Notes: generated by a model from the letters alone, not told the origin. A stretch of 64,000 bases of DNA from Nitratireductor aestuarii (GCF_014641695.1 NZ_BMIF01000002.1:62001-126000), one strand, 5' to 3'; positions 1 through 9,070 are shown, numbered from the stretch's first letter. Numbers and translations: made by a program.

Positions 1-178
1 TGGAGCGTCTGATCGCGTTCGCCCACCACTGCGGCCCGCGCCGGCCGATCATGGCGTTCAAAGCGCGATGGGGAATGATGCCGGCGTAGGCGCCGCGCCA
101 GGCGCGATCGTGGACTGCTGCTATCGCGTCAGCATCTTCGGGTTCCGCTCTGCGGATATCGATAGATAGCGTTGTCAT
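1..178 (-). CDS. GNAT family N-acetyltransferase, N-terminal part (runs off the window)
   Basis: On the minus strand an ATG at 178 opens a frame that stays open to the window edge (59 codons). The peptide begins MTTLSIDIRRAEPEDADAIA and continues with a VHDRAW..AYAGIIP segment. This is the usual beta1-alpha1-alpha2 start of GNAT acetyltransferases, which transfer an acetyl group from acetyl-CoA to an amine. The acetyl-CoA-binding motif would lie outside the window, so substrate and completeness cannot be judged. The gene is divergent from the small membrane-protein gene at 331. Confidence 0.7.
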   Translation of the reverse strand, partial: MTTLSIDIRRAEPEDADAIAAVHDRAWRGAYAGIIPHRALNAMIGRRGPQWWANAIRRS

Positions 179-330
179 CTCGTGTTAACCATAGACCCGC
201 CGGTTGGCGACAGCAAGTGGGGTCTGATCCCAGGTGCGGTCCGACGTATTCCTGCTGATGGGGAGATGCGCACCAGTCGAAGCGCCGGGCTCGATTACTC
301 CATCGACCATCATTGTAGCCCAAACGGAAG

Positions 331-570
331 ATGATGCAGAGAGAAAATAGTTCCCCATCCGACGCTGAGCGGGAAGCGGCGAATATCCTGAAGCAGGTGG
401 AACGAGATTCTCAATCCATCGTTCTGGGAGGGATGCCGTCGATCTCCCGACCGGGTGATGAGCCAGCACCAGCTGACGCGATGGAGTTCTGGGGCCGCAG
501 GATTGGCCGCGTGCTCGCCGTGATCGGGGCAGTGGTCGCGGTGTTCTGGCTGCTGACTTCGCTTGCATGA
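331..570 (+). CDS. small hypothetical protein with one C-terminal membrane segment
   Basis: This 79-residue protein has a hydrophilic, acidic N-terminal half (about residues 1-50) and one hydrophobic segment at about residues 57-78 (GRVLAVIGAVVAVFWLLTSL), so it is probably a tail-anchored inner-membrane protein. Two tandem ATGs occur at the start, with GGAAG just upstream. I do not recognise a family. It stands alone between a divergent acetyltransferase and a downstream carbonic anhydrase gene 64 bp away, which may share its transcript. Function is unknown. Confidence 0.5.
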   Translation: MMQRENSSPSDAEREAANILKQVERDSQSIVLGGMPSISRPGDEPAPADAMEFWGRRIGRVLAVIGAVVAVFWLLTSLA

Positions 571-634
571 GCTTCGTCCGGCAGCGTAAAAACTGCCTTG
601 TCGCTGAACCAGAACAGGTTTATTTCGGCTGACC

Positions 635-1279
635 ATGACCCATCTACCCGCACATTTGCTCAACGGCTACCGCAACTTCATGTCGGGCCGTTTCACCACC
701 GAAAGCAAGCGCTACCAGACGCTGGCGCGCGAAGGACAGTCACCAAGCACTCTGATCATAGCCTGTTGCGACTCCCGCGCCGCACCGGAGACGATCTTTG
801 ACGCCGGACCGGGCGAACTCTTCGTGGTGCGCAACGTCGCCAACATCATCCCGCCCTATACGCCGGATGGCAGCCACCACGGCACGTCCGCCGCGCTGGA
901 GTTCGCGGTCCAGGTGCTCAAGGTTCAGGACATCGTCGTCATGGGCCATGGCCGCTGCGGCGGTATTGGCGCGGCACTCAATCCTTCGGCACAGCCGCTG
1001 TCACCCGGTGACTTTATCGGCAAGTGGATGAGCATGTTGGCCCCGGCGGCGGAAGCGATCGCTGGCAACGGCCTGCTGACGCAGGCAGAGCGGCAGACGA
1101 CGCTGGAGCGGATCTCCATCCGTTATCAGCTTGCCAACCTGCGCACCTTCCCGTGCGTGAAGATCCTGGAGGAAAAGGGCCGCCTGCGTCTCCATGGCGC
1201 GTGGTTCGACATCTCCACGGGCGAGCTCTGGGTCATGGACCCAAAGAGCGGCGACTTCGAGCGCCCCAGCCTCGATTAA
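635..1279 (+). CDS. beta-class carbonic anhydrase
   Basis: The product (214 aa) is a cytoplasmic zinc enzyme that interconverts CO2 and bicarbonate. The two beta-carbonic-anhydrase signatures are present: CCDSR at residues 44-48, giving the first Cys ligand and the Asp-Arg dyad, and HGRCGG at 105-110, giving the His and second Cys ligands. The length and the FDAGPGELFVVRNVAN stretch fit the rhizobial single-domain form. The ATG at 635 matches the N-terminus expected for this family (LLNGYR..F). The gene is convergent with the efflux gene that ends at 1331. Nothing in the sequence points to a specific pathway role beyond bicarbonate supply. Confidence 0.93.
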   Translation: MTHLPAHLLNGYRNFMSGRFTTESKRYQTLAREGQSPSTLIIACCDSRAAPETIFDAGPGELFVVRNVANIIPPYTPDGSHHGTSAALEFAVQVLKVQDIVVMGHGRCGGIGAALNPSAQPLSPGDFIGKWMSMLAPAAEAIAGNGLLTQAERQTTLERISIRYQLANLRTFPCVKILEEKGRLRLHGAWFDISTGELWVMDPKSGDFERPSLD

Positions 1280-1330
1280 GACATTTCCGGGGTGGGGGAT
1301 ACCGTTCCCCCGCTAATCCGATTTGTCTGG

Positions 1331-2563
1331 CTACGAAACGCGCTGCGCCGGCTCTGGCAGCCGCCGCCACAGCAGCCATGACGTGACCGCCATGGCGCCC
1401 ATGCCGGGCACAACAAAGCTCATGGCAACGACCGGGTCCCCGATCAGAGCGCAAATTACACCGCCCAACAATCCGGCACTCATCTGCGTAAATCCTGTCA
1501 GTGCCGATGCCGACCCAGCCATGTGCGGGAACGGCGCCATGGATGCCGTCATCATGAAGGGCATCACGAAGGCGATGCCGAAGGCAAATGTCGCTGACGG
1601 CAGCATCACGCGCAGGAACGATGGCTCCATCGTGTTGAGGATCAACAGCAGCGAAATGCTGCCGATGGCGATGAAGCTCAGCCCGACAGGAACGAGCTGA
1701 CCGGATTTCACCCGCTTCATCAGGAAATGCACCGTTAGGGTGCCGACGAAGAACGTGCCCGACTGTACCAGCATTCCAAGGCCGAACTGGGTGGGCGAGA
1801 GGCCGACGCGATCCATCAGCACGAACGGCATCACGGTCGCCTGCGTGTAAAGCGCGCCGGAAGTTCCCGCCATGATGAACGCCGTGCCGATGAAGTAAGG
1901 CATGCGGAACAGGGTGGAATAGGCCTTGTAGAGGCCCTTGGGGCTTGCGCGGGAAGGATCGCGGTTGGGCGCCGTCTCCACCATCGCGAACTTGGCCACC
2001 ATGGTGATGAGAAAGCCGAAACCAAGCATCAGGAAGAAGATGGAGTGCCAGCCGGCGAGTTCCATCATCAATCCGCCAATGGTTGGCGACACGGCCGGGC
2101 CAATGGAGAGGATCACCCCGATGAGATTCATGATCCGCGCTGACTGCTCACGCGTGAAGAGGTCGCGGACGATCGCACGGGAGACGGCCACACCGGCAGC
2201 CGCACCTATGCCCTGCAGGAAGCGGGAGAGGATCAGGATCTCGATGGTTGGGGAGAACAGGGCGATCAGGCTGGCGATCGCATAGATCCCCATGAAGCCA
2301 ATCACGACCGGTCGGCGACCGAAGGCATCCGACAGCGGGCCACAGAAGAGCTGGGCGATGGCAAAGCCGGCGAAGTAGGTCGACAGCGTCATCTTCACGG
2401 CGGCTTCCGTGGTGCCGAAAGCATGGACGATCTCGGTCATCGCCGGGGTATAGAGCGCCATGGACACAGGGCCGATGGCTACAAGCATTGCACCAATGAG
2501 ACTGACTTTCCGCTCACTCATAAGCGGAGCCGAGGTCGTCCCGCCCCCCTGATGCAAATTCAT
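1331..2563 (-). CDS. MFS drug-resistance transporter, Bcr/CflA type
   Basis: The product is a 12-helix inner-membrane proton antiporter of the Bcr/CflA group, about 410 aa from the ATG at 2563. Evidence is the first helix ending in VSMALYTPAM, the FCGPLSDAFGRRPV loop between helices 2 and 3, and SRFLQGIGAAAGVAVSRAIVRD in helices 4-5, which is typical for Bcr. The 2563 start has an AAGG/AAAGGA ribosome site and leaves 26 bp to the marR stop. An upstream in-frame start would run into marR. The gene is most likely co-transcribed with the MarR regulator and controlled by it. The exported compound cannot be read from sequence. Confidence 0.88.
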   Translation of the reverse strand: MNLHQGGGTTSAPLMSERKVSLIGAMLVAIGPVSMALYTPAMTEIVHAFGTTEAAVKMTLSTYFAGFAIAQLFCGPLSDAFGRRPVVIGFMGIYAIASLIALFSPTIEILILSRFLQGIGAAAGVAVSRAIVRDLFTREQSARIMNLIGVILSIGPAVSPTIGGLMMELAGWHSIFFLMLGFGFLITMVAKFAMVETAPNRDPSRASPKGLYKAYSTLFRMPYFIGTAFIMAGTSGALYTQATVMPFVLMDRVGLSPTQFGLGMLVQSGTFFVGTLTVHFLMKRVKSGQLVPVGLSFIAIGSISLLLILNTMEPSFLRVMLPSATFAFGIAFVMPFMMTASMAPFPHMAGSASALTGFTQMSAGLLGGVICALIGDPVVAMSFVVPGMGAMAVTSWLLWRRLPEPAQRVS

Positions 2564-2589
2564 TCCTTTGCCTTCCGTTGGATGCCGAC

Positions 2590-3030
2590 TCAGTCGGCAG
2601 AGAAATTGTCCCGGATCTCCTTCAACTGTTCGTGAAGGAGATGCCATTCTTCTTCGTTCATATTGCCCCGGGCGCGCAGCCGAACTTCATCCGCCACGCG
2701 GAAAATCGTCTCCAACGCAGCTTCTGCAGCGTGCGTCAGTTCCACGATCTTGGCGCGACGATCCGACGGATCGGTTGTGCGCTGGACGAAACCCTGACGC
2801 TCCAGCCGGTCGAGGTAGCTGCTGAGCGTCATCGCTTCCAAGCCCATGCGCTCGGCAAGCATGTTCTGCCGCCCTTGGCTATATCGGGCGATATAGGCCA
2901 GCGTGCGAGCCTCGCCAGGTGTCAATCCTATGCCGGCCGCCTCGATCCTGCGATCGATGTCTGCACGTATCATGCGGGAGAGATCACCGATGAGAAATCC
3001 GATGCCATCCGGATCAATGCGGTTCGGCAT
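2590..3030 (-). CDS. MarR family transcriptional regulator
   Basis: This 146-residue protein has the MarR winged helix: helices at about 32-80, including LDRLERQGFVQR as the recognition-helix region, and a wing with DPSDRRAKIVELT near 87-99, the classical MarR D-x-R-x-R signature. The ATG at 3030 follows AGGA at good spacing; a longer open frame upstream lacks such a site. It is the first gene of a two-gene unit with the Bcr/CflA transporter, the usual arrangement for a ligand-released repressor of its own efflux pump. The 141 bp to the divergent peptidase gene would hold the operator. Confidence 0.88.
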   Translation of the reverse strand: MPNRIDPDGIGFLIGDLSRMIRADIDRRIEAAGIGLTPGEARTLAYIARYSQGRQNMLAERMGLEAMTLSSYLDRLERQGFVQRTTDPSDRRAKIVELTHAAEAALETIFRVADEVRLRARGNMNEEEWHLLHEQLKEIRDNFSAD

Positions 3031-3171
3031 GAAAACAATCCTGGAAATAATTAATAAGCAATATTTCACATGACCATGTCGGATGACGTACACCAAGTCA
3101 AGTATTGCAGGTGGGCCACCCGAACGCCTAGATGAGAGCACATAACGCAACGCTGCACATCGAGATTTTCC

Positions 3172-5223
3172 ATGACAGTTTCGAACCTGAACCTCAACGA
3201 CCATCCACTGACCGCCTGGAATGGACCGCTCGGGCTGCCCGACTTCACCCAGGTGCGCGAGGAGGAGTTTGAGCCTGTCTTCCGCGCGGCGCTTTCGGCC
3301 CATGAAGCCGAGATCCAAGCCATCGCCAGCAACCCGGATGCGCCGACGATCGAGAACACGCTGGCGGCTATGGAACTCGCGGGCGAAGCTCTCTCCCGGT
3401 TATCATCCATCTTCTGGTGCCTTGCCGGTGCGCACACCAACCCGGCGATCCAGAAGGTCGAGCGCGAAATTTCTCCACTCATGGCCCGCCATGTCTCGCG
3501 CATCTTCATGAATCCCGATCTGTTCGGCCGGATCGACGCACTCTACGAGCAGCGCAACGCGCTCGGCCTCGACAAGGAAACGATGCGGGTTCTGGAAAAG
3601 ACCTGGAAGCGGTTCGTTCGGGGCGGTGCCAAGCTCGACGCGGATGCCAAGGCACGGCTGAGCGCTATCAACGAAGAGCTTGCAACGCTCGGCGCCCAGT
3701 TCGGCCAGAACGTGCTCGCTGACGAAAGCTCATGGGCGCTGTTCCTTGATGAAAAGGATCTTGAGGGCATTTCGGAAGCGCTGAAGAACTCCATGGCTTC
3801 GGCGGCTGCCGAGCGCGGACAGGCCGGCCGCTATGCCGTTACCCTCTCGCGTTCCATTGCCGAGCCTTTCCTTGCCAGCTCTTCCCGCCGCGATCTGCGC
3901 GAGACAGTGCTGAAGGCATTCACCTCGCGCGGCGCCAACGACGGCGAGGCAAACAACAAGGCCATCGTGCAGCGCACGCTCGAACTACGGGCGGAAAAGG
4001 CCAAGCTTCTCGGCTATGAGACCTTTGCCGCCTACAAGCTCGACGACACGATGGCCAAGACGCCTGCCAACGTCATGAACCTGCTGCTGCCGGTTTGGGA
4101 GAAGGCAAAGGAGAAGGCTGCGGAGACGCAGAAGGAACTGCAGCGTCTGGCCGCTGCGGAAGGACAGAACCACGCCATCGCCGCGTGGGACTGGCGCTAC
4201 TATTCCGAGAAGTTGCGGTCCGAGAAGTTCGACTTCGACGACGGAGCGCTGAAACCGTACCTGTCGCTGGAAGGCGTGATCACCGCTGCCTTCGATGTGG
4301 CGAAGCGTCTGTTCGGCCTCACCTTCGAGGAACAGAAGGGCATTCCGGGATGGCATGAGGACGTCCGCACCTTCATCGTGCGCAACGCCGATGGCTCGCG
4401 CCGCGGCCTCTTCCTCGCCGACTATTTCAACCGTCCCTCTAAGCGGTCGGGCGCTTGGATGAGCGCGCTGCAGTCGGGCTACAAGCTCGGCGACGGACAG
4501 GAGCCGATCATCTACAACGTGTGCAATTTCGCGAAGCCCTCGGCAGGCAAGCCGGCGCTGCTCTCGGTCGATGATGCGCGGACGCTGTTCCACGAGTTTG
4601 GCCATGCGCTGCACGGAATGCTGAGCAACGTAACCTGGCCCTCCATCTCCGGCACATCCGTTTCGCGCGACTTCGTCGAGCTGCCGTCGCAGCTCTTCGA
4701 GCACTGGTTTACGGTGCCTGAGGTTCTGCAGGCCCACGCCCGCCATGTCGAAACCGGCGAGGCAATTCCGATGGAGCTGGTGGACAAGATGCGCGCGGCA
4801 CGCAACTTCGACGCAGGCTTCGCGACCGTGGAGTTTACAGCTTCGGCGCTGGTCGACATGGAATTCCATTCGCGCGAAAGCGCCTGGGAAGATCCCTTCA
4901 CCTTCGAGACGGATGCTCTTGAAAAGCTCGGGGCACCGGCAGCCATTCCGACGCGTCACGCAACGCCGCACTTCCTCCACGTCTTCACCGGCGACGGCTA
5001 TTCCGCCGGCTACTATTCCTACATGTGGTCGGAGGTTCTGGATGCCGATGCTTTCCGCGCCTTCGAGGAGACCGGCGACGCGTTCAATCCGGAAATTGCG
5101 GAGAAACTCCACCGCTACATCTATTCGGCCGGCGGTTCTGAAGATCCCGAAGCGCTCTACAAGGCTTTCCGGGGCCGGATGCCCAGCCCCGAGGCCATGA
5201 TGGAGAAGAGAGGCCTCCTCTAA
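3172..5223 (+). CDS. dcp: M3 family zinc metallopeptidase, peptidyl-dipeptidase Dcp type
   Basis: The product (683 aa) is a cytoplasmic thimet-oligopeptidase-fold enzyme that degrades short peptides. The zinc motif HEFGH lies at residues 474-478, with the third ligand E503 in DFVELPSQ. The surrounding GTSVSRDFVELPSQLFEHW segment resembles Dcp more than oligopeptidase A (PrlC). Length matches E. coli Dcp (about 681). The protein is complete and lacks a signal peptide. The gene is monocistronic, divergent from marR, and followed by a clear hairpin terminator. Dipeptidyl-carboxypeptidase rather than endopeptidase activity is an inference from subfamily resemblance. Confidence 0.88.
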   Translation: MTVSNLNLNDHPLTAWNGPLGLPDFTQVREEEFEPVFRAALSAHEAEIQAIASNPDAPTIENTLAAMELAGEALSRLSSIFWCLAGAHTNPAIQKVEREISPLMARHVSRIFMNPDLFGRIDALYEQRNALGLDKETMRVLEKTWKRFVRGGAKLDADAKARLSAINEELATLGAQFGQNVLADESSWALFLDEKDLEGISEALKNSMASAAAERGQAGRYAVTLSRSIAEPFLASSSRRDLRETVLKAFTSRGANDGEANNKAIVQRTLELRAEKAKLLGYETFAAYKLDDTMAKTPANVMNLLLPVWEKAKEKAAETQKELQRLAAAEGQNHAIAAWDWRYYSEKLRSEKFDFDDGALKPYLSLEGVITAAFDVAKRLFGLTFEEQKGIPGWHEDVRTFIVRNADGSRRGLFLADYFNRPSKRSGAWMSALQSGYKLGDGQEPIIYNVCNFAKPSAGKPALLSVDDARTLFHEFGHALHGMLSNVTWPSISGTSVSRDFVELPSQLFEHWFTVPEVLQAHARHVETGEAIPMELVDKMRAARNFDAGFATVEFTASALVDMEFHSRESAWEDPFTFETDALEKLGAPAAIPTRHATPHFLHVFTGDGYSAGYYSYMWSEVLDADAFRAFEETGDAFNPEIAEKLHRYIYSAGGSEDPEALYKAFRGRMPSPEAMMEKRGLL

Positions 5224-5241
5224 GTTATTGCCTTGTGCAAT

Positions 5242-5278
5242 GCCCGGCATGATCCAGCCATCATGCCGGGCTTATACT
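5242..5278 (+). terminator. intrinsic terminator of the M3 peptidase gene
   Basis: A 12-bp perfect stem (arms 5242-5253 and 5260-5271) with a short loop lies 18 bp after the stop codon and is followed by a T-rich stretch. The U tract is weak, so termination may be partial. Confidence 0.7.
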
Positions 5279-5649
5279 TGATGTGACGGGTATCGACAGC
5301 GGTGAATACCTTGTGTCACACACATTACAGTGTAGATTGCGGTTCTCTGCTACGAATGGATGAAGCGTGAGTGACCGGATTTCGACCTCAAACCGAGGCT
5401 CGGACCCACTGCGAATAAGCTGCGGCGAAAAAAATCCGGCGCTCCGCATCGGCCGTGGTTGCGGAACTTTTTTGAACAAAAACCGCAACTTGCAACGCAA
5501 GCCCTTGAAGTTCATGGCCTCAGCACAAATATTCCATAGCTGTTGGCTGGCTTAGTGCTCTTTCGCAGGCGCAAAAAAAGCTGTATGAGCGCGCCATAGA
5601 AAACCATTCGTGCGCCTGCGCTGCGCGCGGCGACCCTCAAAGAGAACCA
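5279..5649. other. intergenic region upstream of typA
   Basis: These 371 bp hold no convincing gene; a 62-codon frame at 5367 has no ribosome site or family resemblance. A 7-bp stem (GTTGCGG at 5459 with CCGCAAC) flanks an A/T-rich loop, and two A-runs occur at about 5429 and 5573. The region must carry the typA promoter. I see no assignable operator or known RNA motif. Confidence 0.4.
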
Positions 5650-7473
5650 ATGAAACTCCGCAATATTGCGATTATTGCCCACGTTGATCATGGGAAGACT
5701 ACACTCGTAGATGCAATGCTACGCCAATCTGGCTCGGTACGTGAGAACCAGCGCGTTGATGAACGCGCCATGGATTCCGGCGACATCGAGCGCGAACGCG
5801 GCATCACCATTCTGGCCAAGGCGACCTCCGTTGAGTGGGGCGACACCCGCATCAACATCGTCGACACGCCCGGACACGCCGACTTCGGCGGTGAGGTCGA
5901 GCGCATCCTGAACATGGTTGACGGCGTGGTGCTGCTGGTGGACTCCGCCGAAGGCCCGATGCCACAGACCAAGTTCGTGGTTGGCAAGGCACTGAAGGTG
6001 GGCCTTCGCCCGATCGTGGCGATCAACAAGATCGACCGTCCGGATGCCCGTGCTGAAGAAGTGCTGAACGAAGTGTTCGACCTCTTCGCAGCCATGGACG
6101 CTACCGACGAACAGCTCGATTTCCCGGTTCTCTACGGTTCGGGCCGCGACGGCTGGATGAACGTCAACCCGGAAGGTCCTAAGGATGAGGGTCTTGGACC
6201 CCTTTTCGACCTGGTGCTCAAGCACGTGCCTGAGCCCAAGGTGGAAGAAGGCCCGTTCCGCATGATCGGTACGATCCTGGAAGCCAACAACTTCCTGGGC
6301 CGCATCATCACCGGCCGCGTTCTTTCCGGCTCCGCGAAGCCGAACCAGTCCATCAAGGTCCTGGGTCAGGACGGAAAGGTGCTCGAAACGGGCCGTATTT
6401 CCAAGATCCTCGCCTTCCGTGGTCTCGAGCGTCAGCCGATTGACGAGGCAATTGCAGGCGACATCGTCGCGATCGCCGGCCTCTCCAAGGGCACCGTGGC
6501 CGACAGCTTTGTCGATCCGTCGGTAACCATTCCGCTCAAGGCACAGCCGATCGATCCGCCGACCGTTACGATGAGCTTCATCGTCAACGACTCGCCGCTC
6601 GCCGGCACCGAAGGCGACAAGGTTACGAGCCGCGTCATTCGCGACCGTCTGCTGCGTGAGGCTGAAGGCAGCGTTGCCCTGCAGATCGAAGAAGCCGCCG
6701 ACAAGGATTCGTTCTTCGTATCCGGCCGTGGTGAGCTTCAGCTTGCAGTTCTGATCGAAACGATGCGCCGTGAAGGCTTCGAGTTCGCAGTTTCCCGTCC
6801 CCGCGTGGTCATGAAGAATGGCGAAGACGGCACGTTGCTGGAGCCGATCGAAGAAGTCGTGATCGACGTCGATGAAGAGCATTCGGGCGTGGTCGTGCAG
6901 AAGATGTCGGAGCGCAAGGCAGACATGGTCGAGCTTCGCCCTTCGGGCGGCGATCGCCAGCGCCTCGTGTTCCATGCTCCGACGCGTGGTCTGATCGGCT
7001 ACCAGTCGGAGCTGATGACTGACACGCGCGGCACGGCAATCATGAACCGCCTGTTCCACAGCTACCAGCCCTACAAGGGCGAGATCGATGGCCGCACCAA
7101 CGGCGTGCTGATCTCCAACGATAGTGGTGAAGCTGTGGCCTACGCATTGTGGAACCTGGAAGAGCGTGGCCCGATGGTCATCGATCCAGGCGCCAAGGTG
7201 TATCAGGGCATGATCATCGGCATCCACAACCGTGACAACGACCTGGAAGTCAACGTTCTCAAGGGCAAGAAGCTGACCAACATCCGCGCCGCAGGCAAGG
7301 ATGAAGCCGTCAAGCTTACTCCTCCGATCCGCATGACGCTGGAGCGGGCACTGTCCTGGATTCAGAACGACGAGCTGGTAGAGGTTACGCCGAAGTCGAT
7401 CCGTCTGCGCAAGCTCTACCTCGACCCGAACGAGCGCAAGCGCTTCGAGAAGCAGAAGGCGTCGGCGGCTTAA
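5650..7473 (+). CDS. typA: ribosome-associated GTPase TypA/BipA
   Basis: The product (607 aa) is a translational GTPase of the EF-G/LepA superfamily that binds ribosomes and supports 50S assembly and stress or cold adaptation. Visible motifs are the P-loop AHVDHGKTT at residues 10-18, the switch II DTPGHADF, and NKID for guanine recognition. Beta-barrel, EF-G III/V-like and BipA-specific C-terminal domains follow (RPSGGDRQRLVF, then APTRGLIGYQSELMTDTRGT). Length is normal for BipA (about 605-610). The ATG at 5650 gives the canonical MKLRNIAIIAHVDHGKTT start. The gene is monocistronic and ends in a strong terminator. Confidence 0.97.
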   Translation: MKLRNIAIIAHVDHGKTTLVDAMLRQSGSVRENQRVDERAMDSGDIERERGITILAKATSVEWGDTRINIVDTPGHADFGGEVERILNMVDGVVLLVDSAEGPMPQTKFVVGKALKVGLRPIVAINKIDRPDARAEEVLNEVFDLFAAMDATDEQLDFPVLYGSGRDGWMNVNPEGPKDEGLGPLFDLVLKHVPEPKVEEGPFRMIGTILEANNFLGRIITGRVLSGSAKPNQSIKVLGQDGKVLETGRISKILAFRGLERQPIDEAIAGDIVAIAGLSKGTVADSFVDPSVTIPLKAQPIDPPTVTMSFIVNDSPLAGTEGDKVTSRVIRDRLLREAEGSVALQIEEAADKDSFFVSGRGELQLAVLIETMRREGFEFAVSRPRVVMKNGEDGTLLEPIEEVVIDVDEEHSGVVVQKMSERKADMVELRPSGGDRQRLVFHAPTRGLIGYQSELMTDTRGTAIMNRLFHSYQPYKGEIDGRTNGVLISNDSGEAVAYALWNLEERGPMVIDPGAKVYQGMIIGIHNRDNDLEVNVLKGKKLTNIRAAGKDEAVKLTPPIRMTLERALSWIQNDELVEVTPKSIRLRKLYLDPNERKRFEKQKASAA

Positions 7474-7499
7474 CCGCTACGTCCTGCTACAAATTAGAA

Positions 7500-7534
7500 A
7501 AAGCGCGGCCGTCAAACGCCGCGCTTTTTGTTTT
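7500..7534 (+). terminator. rho-independent terminator of typA
   Basis: A 9-bp GC-rich stem (AAGCGCGGC at 7501-7509 and its complement at 7518-7526) is followed by TTTGTTTT, about 27 bp after the typA stop. It also lies at the 3' end of the convergent ccm operon. Confidence 0.9.
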
Positions 7535-7563
7535 GGCGGTCCGATACGAGTTTAGCGGAAGGG

Positions 7564-8145
7564 TCAGGAGGCCGGGGCGGCCAATGCCTTGTCGACCTCG
7601 GGCAGGATCTTTTCCAAAATTGCCTGCTGCGTCAGCGGGCCGACGTGCTTATAGAGGATGGTGCCGTCGGGTCCGACGACAAAGGTCTCCGGAACACCAT
7701 AGACGCCCCAGTCGATCACGGCGCGGCCGTTCTGGTCGACGCCGATCAGATCATAGGGATTGCCGAGCTCGCCAAGGAAGCGCAGGGCGTTCTGCGGCTG
7801 GTCCTTGTAGTTGATGCCGGCGATCTGGAAGCGCTTGTCCTGCCCCAGCTCCATGAGCATGGGATGCTCCTGCCGGCAGGGGACGCACCACGAACCCCAG
7901 ACGTTCACCAGTGTAACCTTGCCCTTGAACATCTCGACGTCGAAGCCGGGCAGCTTGGTTCCTTCCAGCGGCTCCAGCTTTGTCAGAGGCGCCGGCTGGC
8001 CGATGAGCGCCGAGGGTACGACCGAAATATCGCGGCCAGACAGAAGCTGCAGGAGGAAGACTGCCGACAGGGCGAGAAAGATCACCAGCGGCAGAAGAAA
8101 CATAAGGCCGCGACGGCGAGAGGGGCGTTCTCCTTCAGCAGCCAT
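7564..8145 (-). CDS. ccmG: cytochrome c biogenesis thiol:disulfide reductase CcmG (DsbE/CycY)
   Basis: The product (193 aa) is a membrane-anchored periplasmic thioredoxin that keeps apocytochrome c cysteines reduced for heme attachment. It has a basic N-terminus, one membrane anchor at about residues 14-35, and a thioredoxin fold with the active site WCVPC at 86-90 inside NVWGSWCVPCRQEH. The later GVYGVPETFVV carries the cis-proline typical of CcmG. The ATG at 8145 overlaps the ccmD stop by one base (TGATG), which supports this start and implies translational coupling. It is the last gene of the ccmABCDG operon. Confidence 0.95.
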   Translation of the reverse strand: MAAEGERPSRRRGLMFLLPLVIFLALSAVFLLQLLSGRDISVVPSALIGQPAPLTKLEPLEGTKLPGFDVEMFKGKVTLVNVWGSWCVPCRQEHPMLMELGQDKRFQIAGINYKDQPQNALRFLGELGNPYDLIGVDQNGRAVIDWGVYGVPETFVVGPDGTILYKHVGPLTQQAILEKILPEVDKALAAPAS

Positions 8146-8309
8146 CAGGATGCCTCGCGGTTTTCGGAACGGCGGCGAACGCCACGACGCTCCAGATCGT
8201 CGAGCGCGCGCTTCTGGCTGCTCTGGTCGACAAGGATCCAGCCGGCGAGGCCCACAAGCGCCAGCACGGTTATCGCGTAGGCGGCGGTCACATAGGCAAA
8301 ATGGCTCAC
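8145..8309 (-). CDS. ccmD: heme exporter protein CcmD (small, GTG start)
   Basis: A 54-codon frame starts with GTG at 8309 and stops with TGA at 8145-8147. Its peptide begins (M)SHFAYVTAAYAITVLALVGL, then a membrane segment to about residue 28, and ends in a highly charged tail rich in Arg, Asp and Glu. One helix followed by a charged cytoplasmic tail is the CcmD pattern. CcmD helps release heme-loaded CcmE from the CcmABC complex. The start overlaps the ccmC stop (GTGA) and the end overlaps the ccmG start, the standard position. It is easily missed because of its length and start codon. Confidence 0.9.
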   Translation of the reverse strand: MSHFAYVTAAYAITVLALVGLAGWILVDQSSQKRALDDLERRGVRRRSENREAS

Positions 8310-9070
8310 TGTGCGGCTCCTTCAGCCCGACGCGCAGAAAGTCTGCGCATGGTCGACACCCGGCGTCGCCAGATTTCGGTCCGCATGGCCATGATGTGCA
8401 GGCTGCTGAAGAGCAGCGTGAAGCCAATGGCGCAGATGAGAAGCGGCCAGAGCATGCTCGGGTGGATGGTTGGGCCATCGAGACGCAGAACCGATGCGGG
8501 CTGATGGAGGGTGTTCCACCAGTCGACCGAGAACTTGATGATCGGGATGTTGATGAAGCCTACCAGCGTCAGGATCGCGGCAGCGCGAGCCGAGCGGCCC
8601 TGATCATCGAGCGCCCGCGTCAGCGCGATGATGCCGAGATACATCAGGAAGAGCACGAAGACCGAGGTGAGACGCGCATCCCACACCCACCACGTGCCCC
8701 ACATGGGCTTGCCCCAGATCGAACCGGTGATCAGCGCCAGCGCGGTGAAGGTGGCTCCGATGGGTGCTGCGGACTTGAGGGACACATCCGCAAGCGGATG
8801 TTTCCAGATCAGCGTGCCAAGCGCCGAGAGCGACATCAGCGTGTAGCAGAACATGGACAACCACGCGAAGGGCACGTGGATGTACATGATGCGGACGGTG
8901 ATGCCCTGCTGGTAATCCTCAGGGGCGGCAAAGGCCATGTAGAAGCCCACTGCCAGCAGCAGCAGGGCCGAGCCAACCAACCAGGGCAGCAGCGCATCCG
9001 ACAGCGAAATGAAACGCGTCGGGTTTGCAAAGGCCATGATGCCGGATGATTTCTTCGCTGTATCGGTCAT
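8306..9070 (-). CDS. ccmC: heme transporter/handling protein CcmC
   Basis: The product (254 aa from the ATG at 9070) has six membrane helices and the periplasmic tryptophan-rich WWD signature WGTWWVWDARLT at about residues 124-135. This signature presents heme for transfer to CcmE. Conserved axial-ligand histidines are visible at about H65 (MYIHVPF) and H189 (WWNTLHQP), equivalent to H60 and H184 of E. coli CcmC. An upstream in-frame ATG at 9106 would add 12 residues without family support. The gene follows ccmB after 93 bp and overlaps ccmD by four bases. Confidence 0.95.
   Translation of the reverse strand: MTDTAKKSSGIMAFANPTRFISLSDALLPWLVGSALLLLAVGFYMAFAAPEDYQQGITVRIMYIHVPFAWLSMFCYTLMSLSALGTLIWKHPLADVSLKSAAPIGATFTALALITGSIWGKPMWGTWWVWDARLTSVFVLFLMYLGIIALTRALDDQGRSARAAAILTLVGFINIPIIKFSVDWWNTLHQPASVLRLDGPTIHPSMLWPLLICAIGFTLLFSSLHIMAMRTEIWRRRVSTMRRLSARRAEGAAQ

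Noticed and set aside
3985-5250. 421-codon minus-strand frame opposite the M3 peptidase gene
   Set aside because: The zinc-peptidase motifs are on the plus strand; the antisense translation has no recognisable domain or ribosome site.
5367-5555. 62-codon frame upstream of typA
   Set aside because: No ribosome site, poor codon use and no family resemblance; the region is better read as a promoter or leader.
5719-7227. 502-codon minus-strand frame opposite typA
   Set aside because: It is a shadow of the typA reading frame; the plus strand carries all GTPase motifs.
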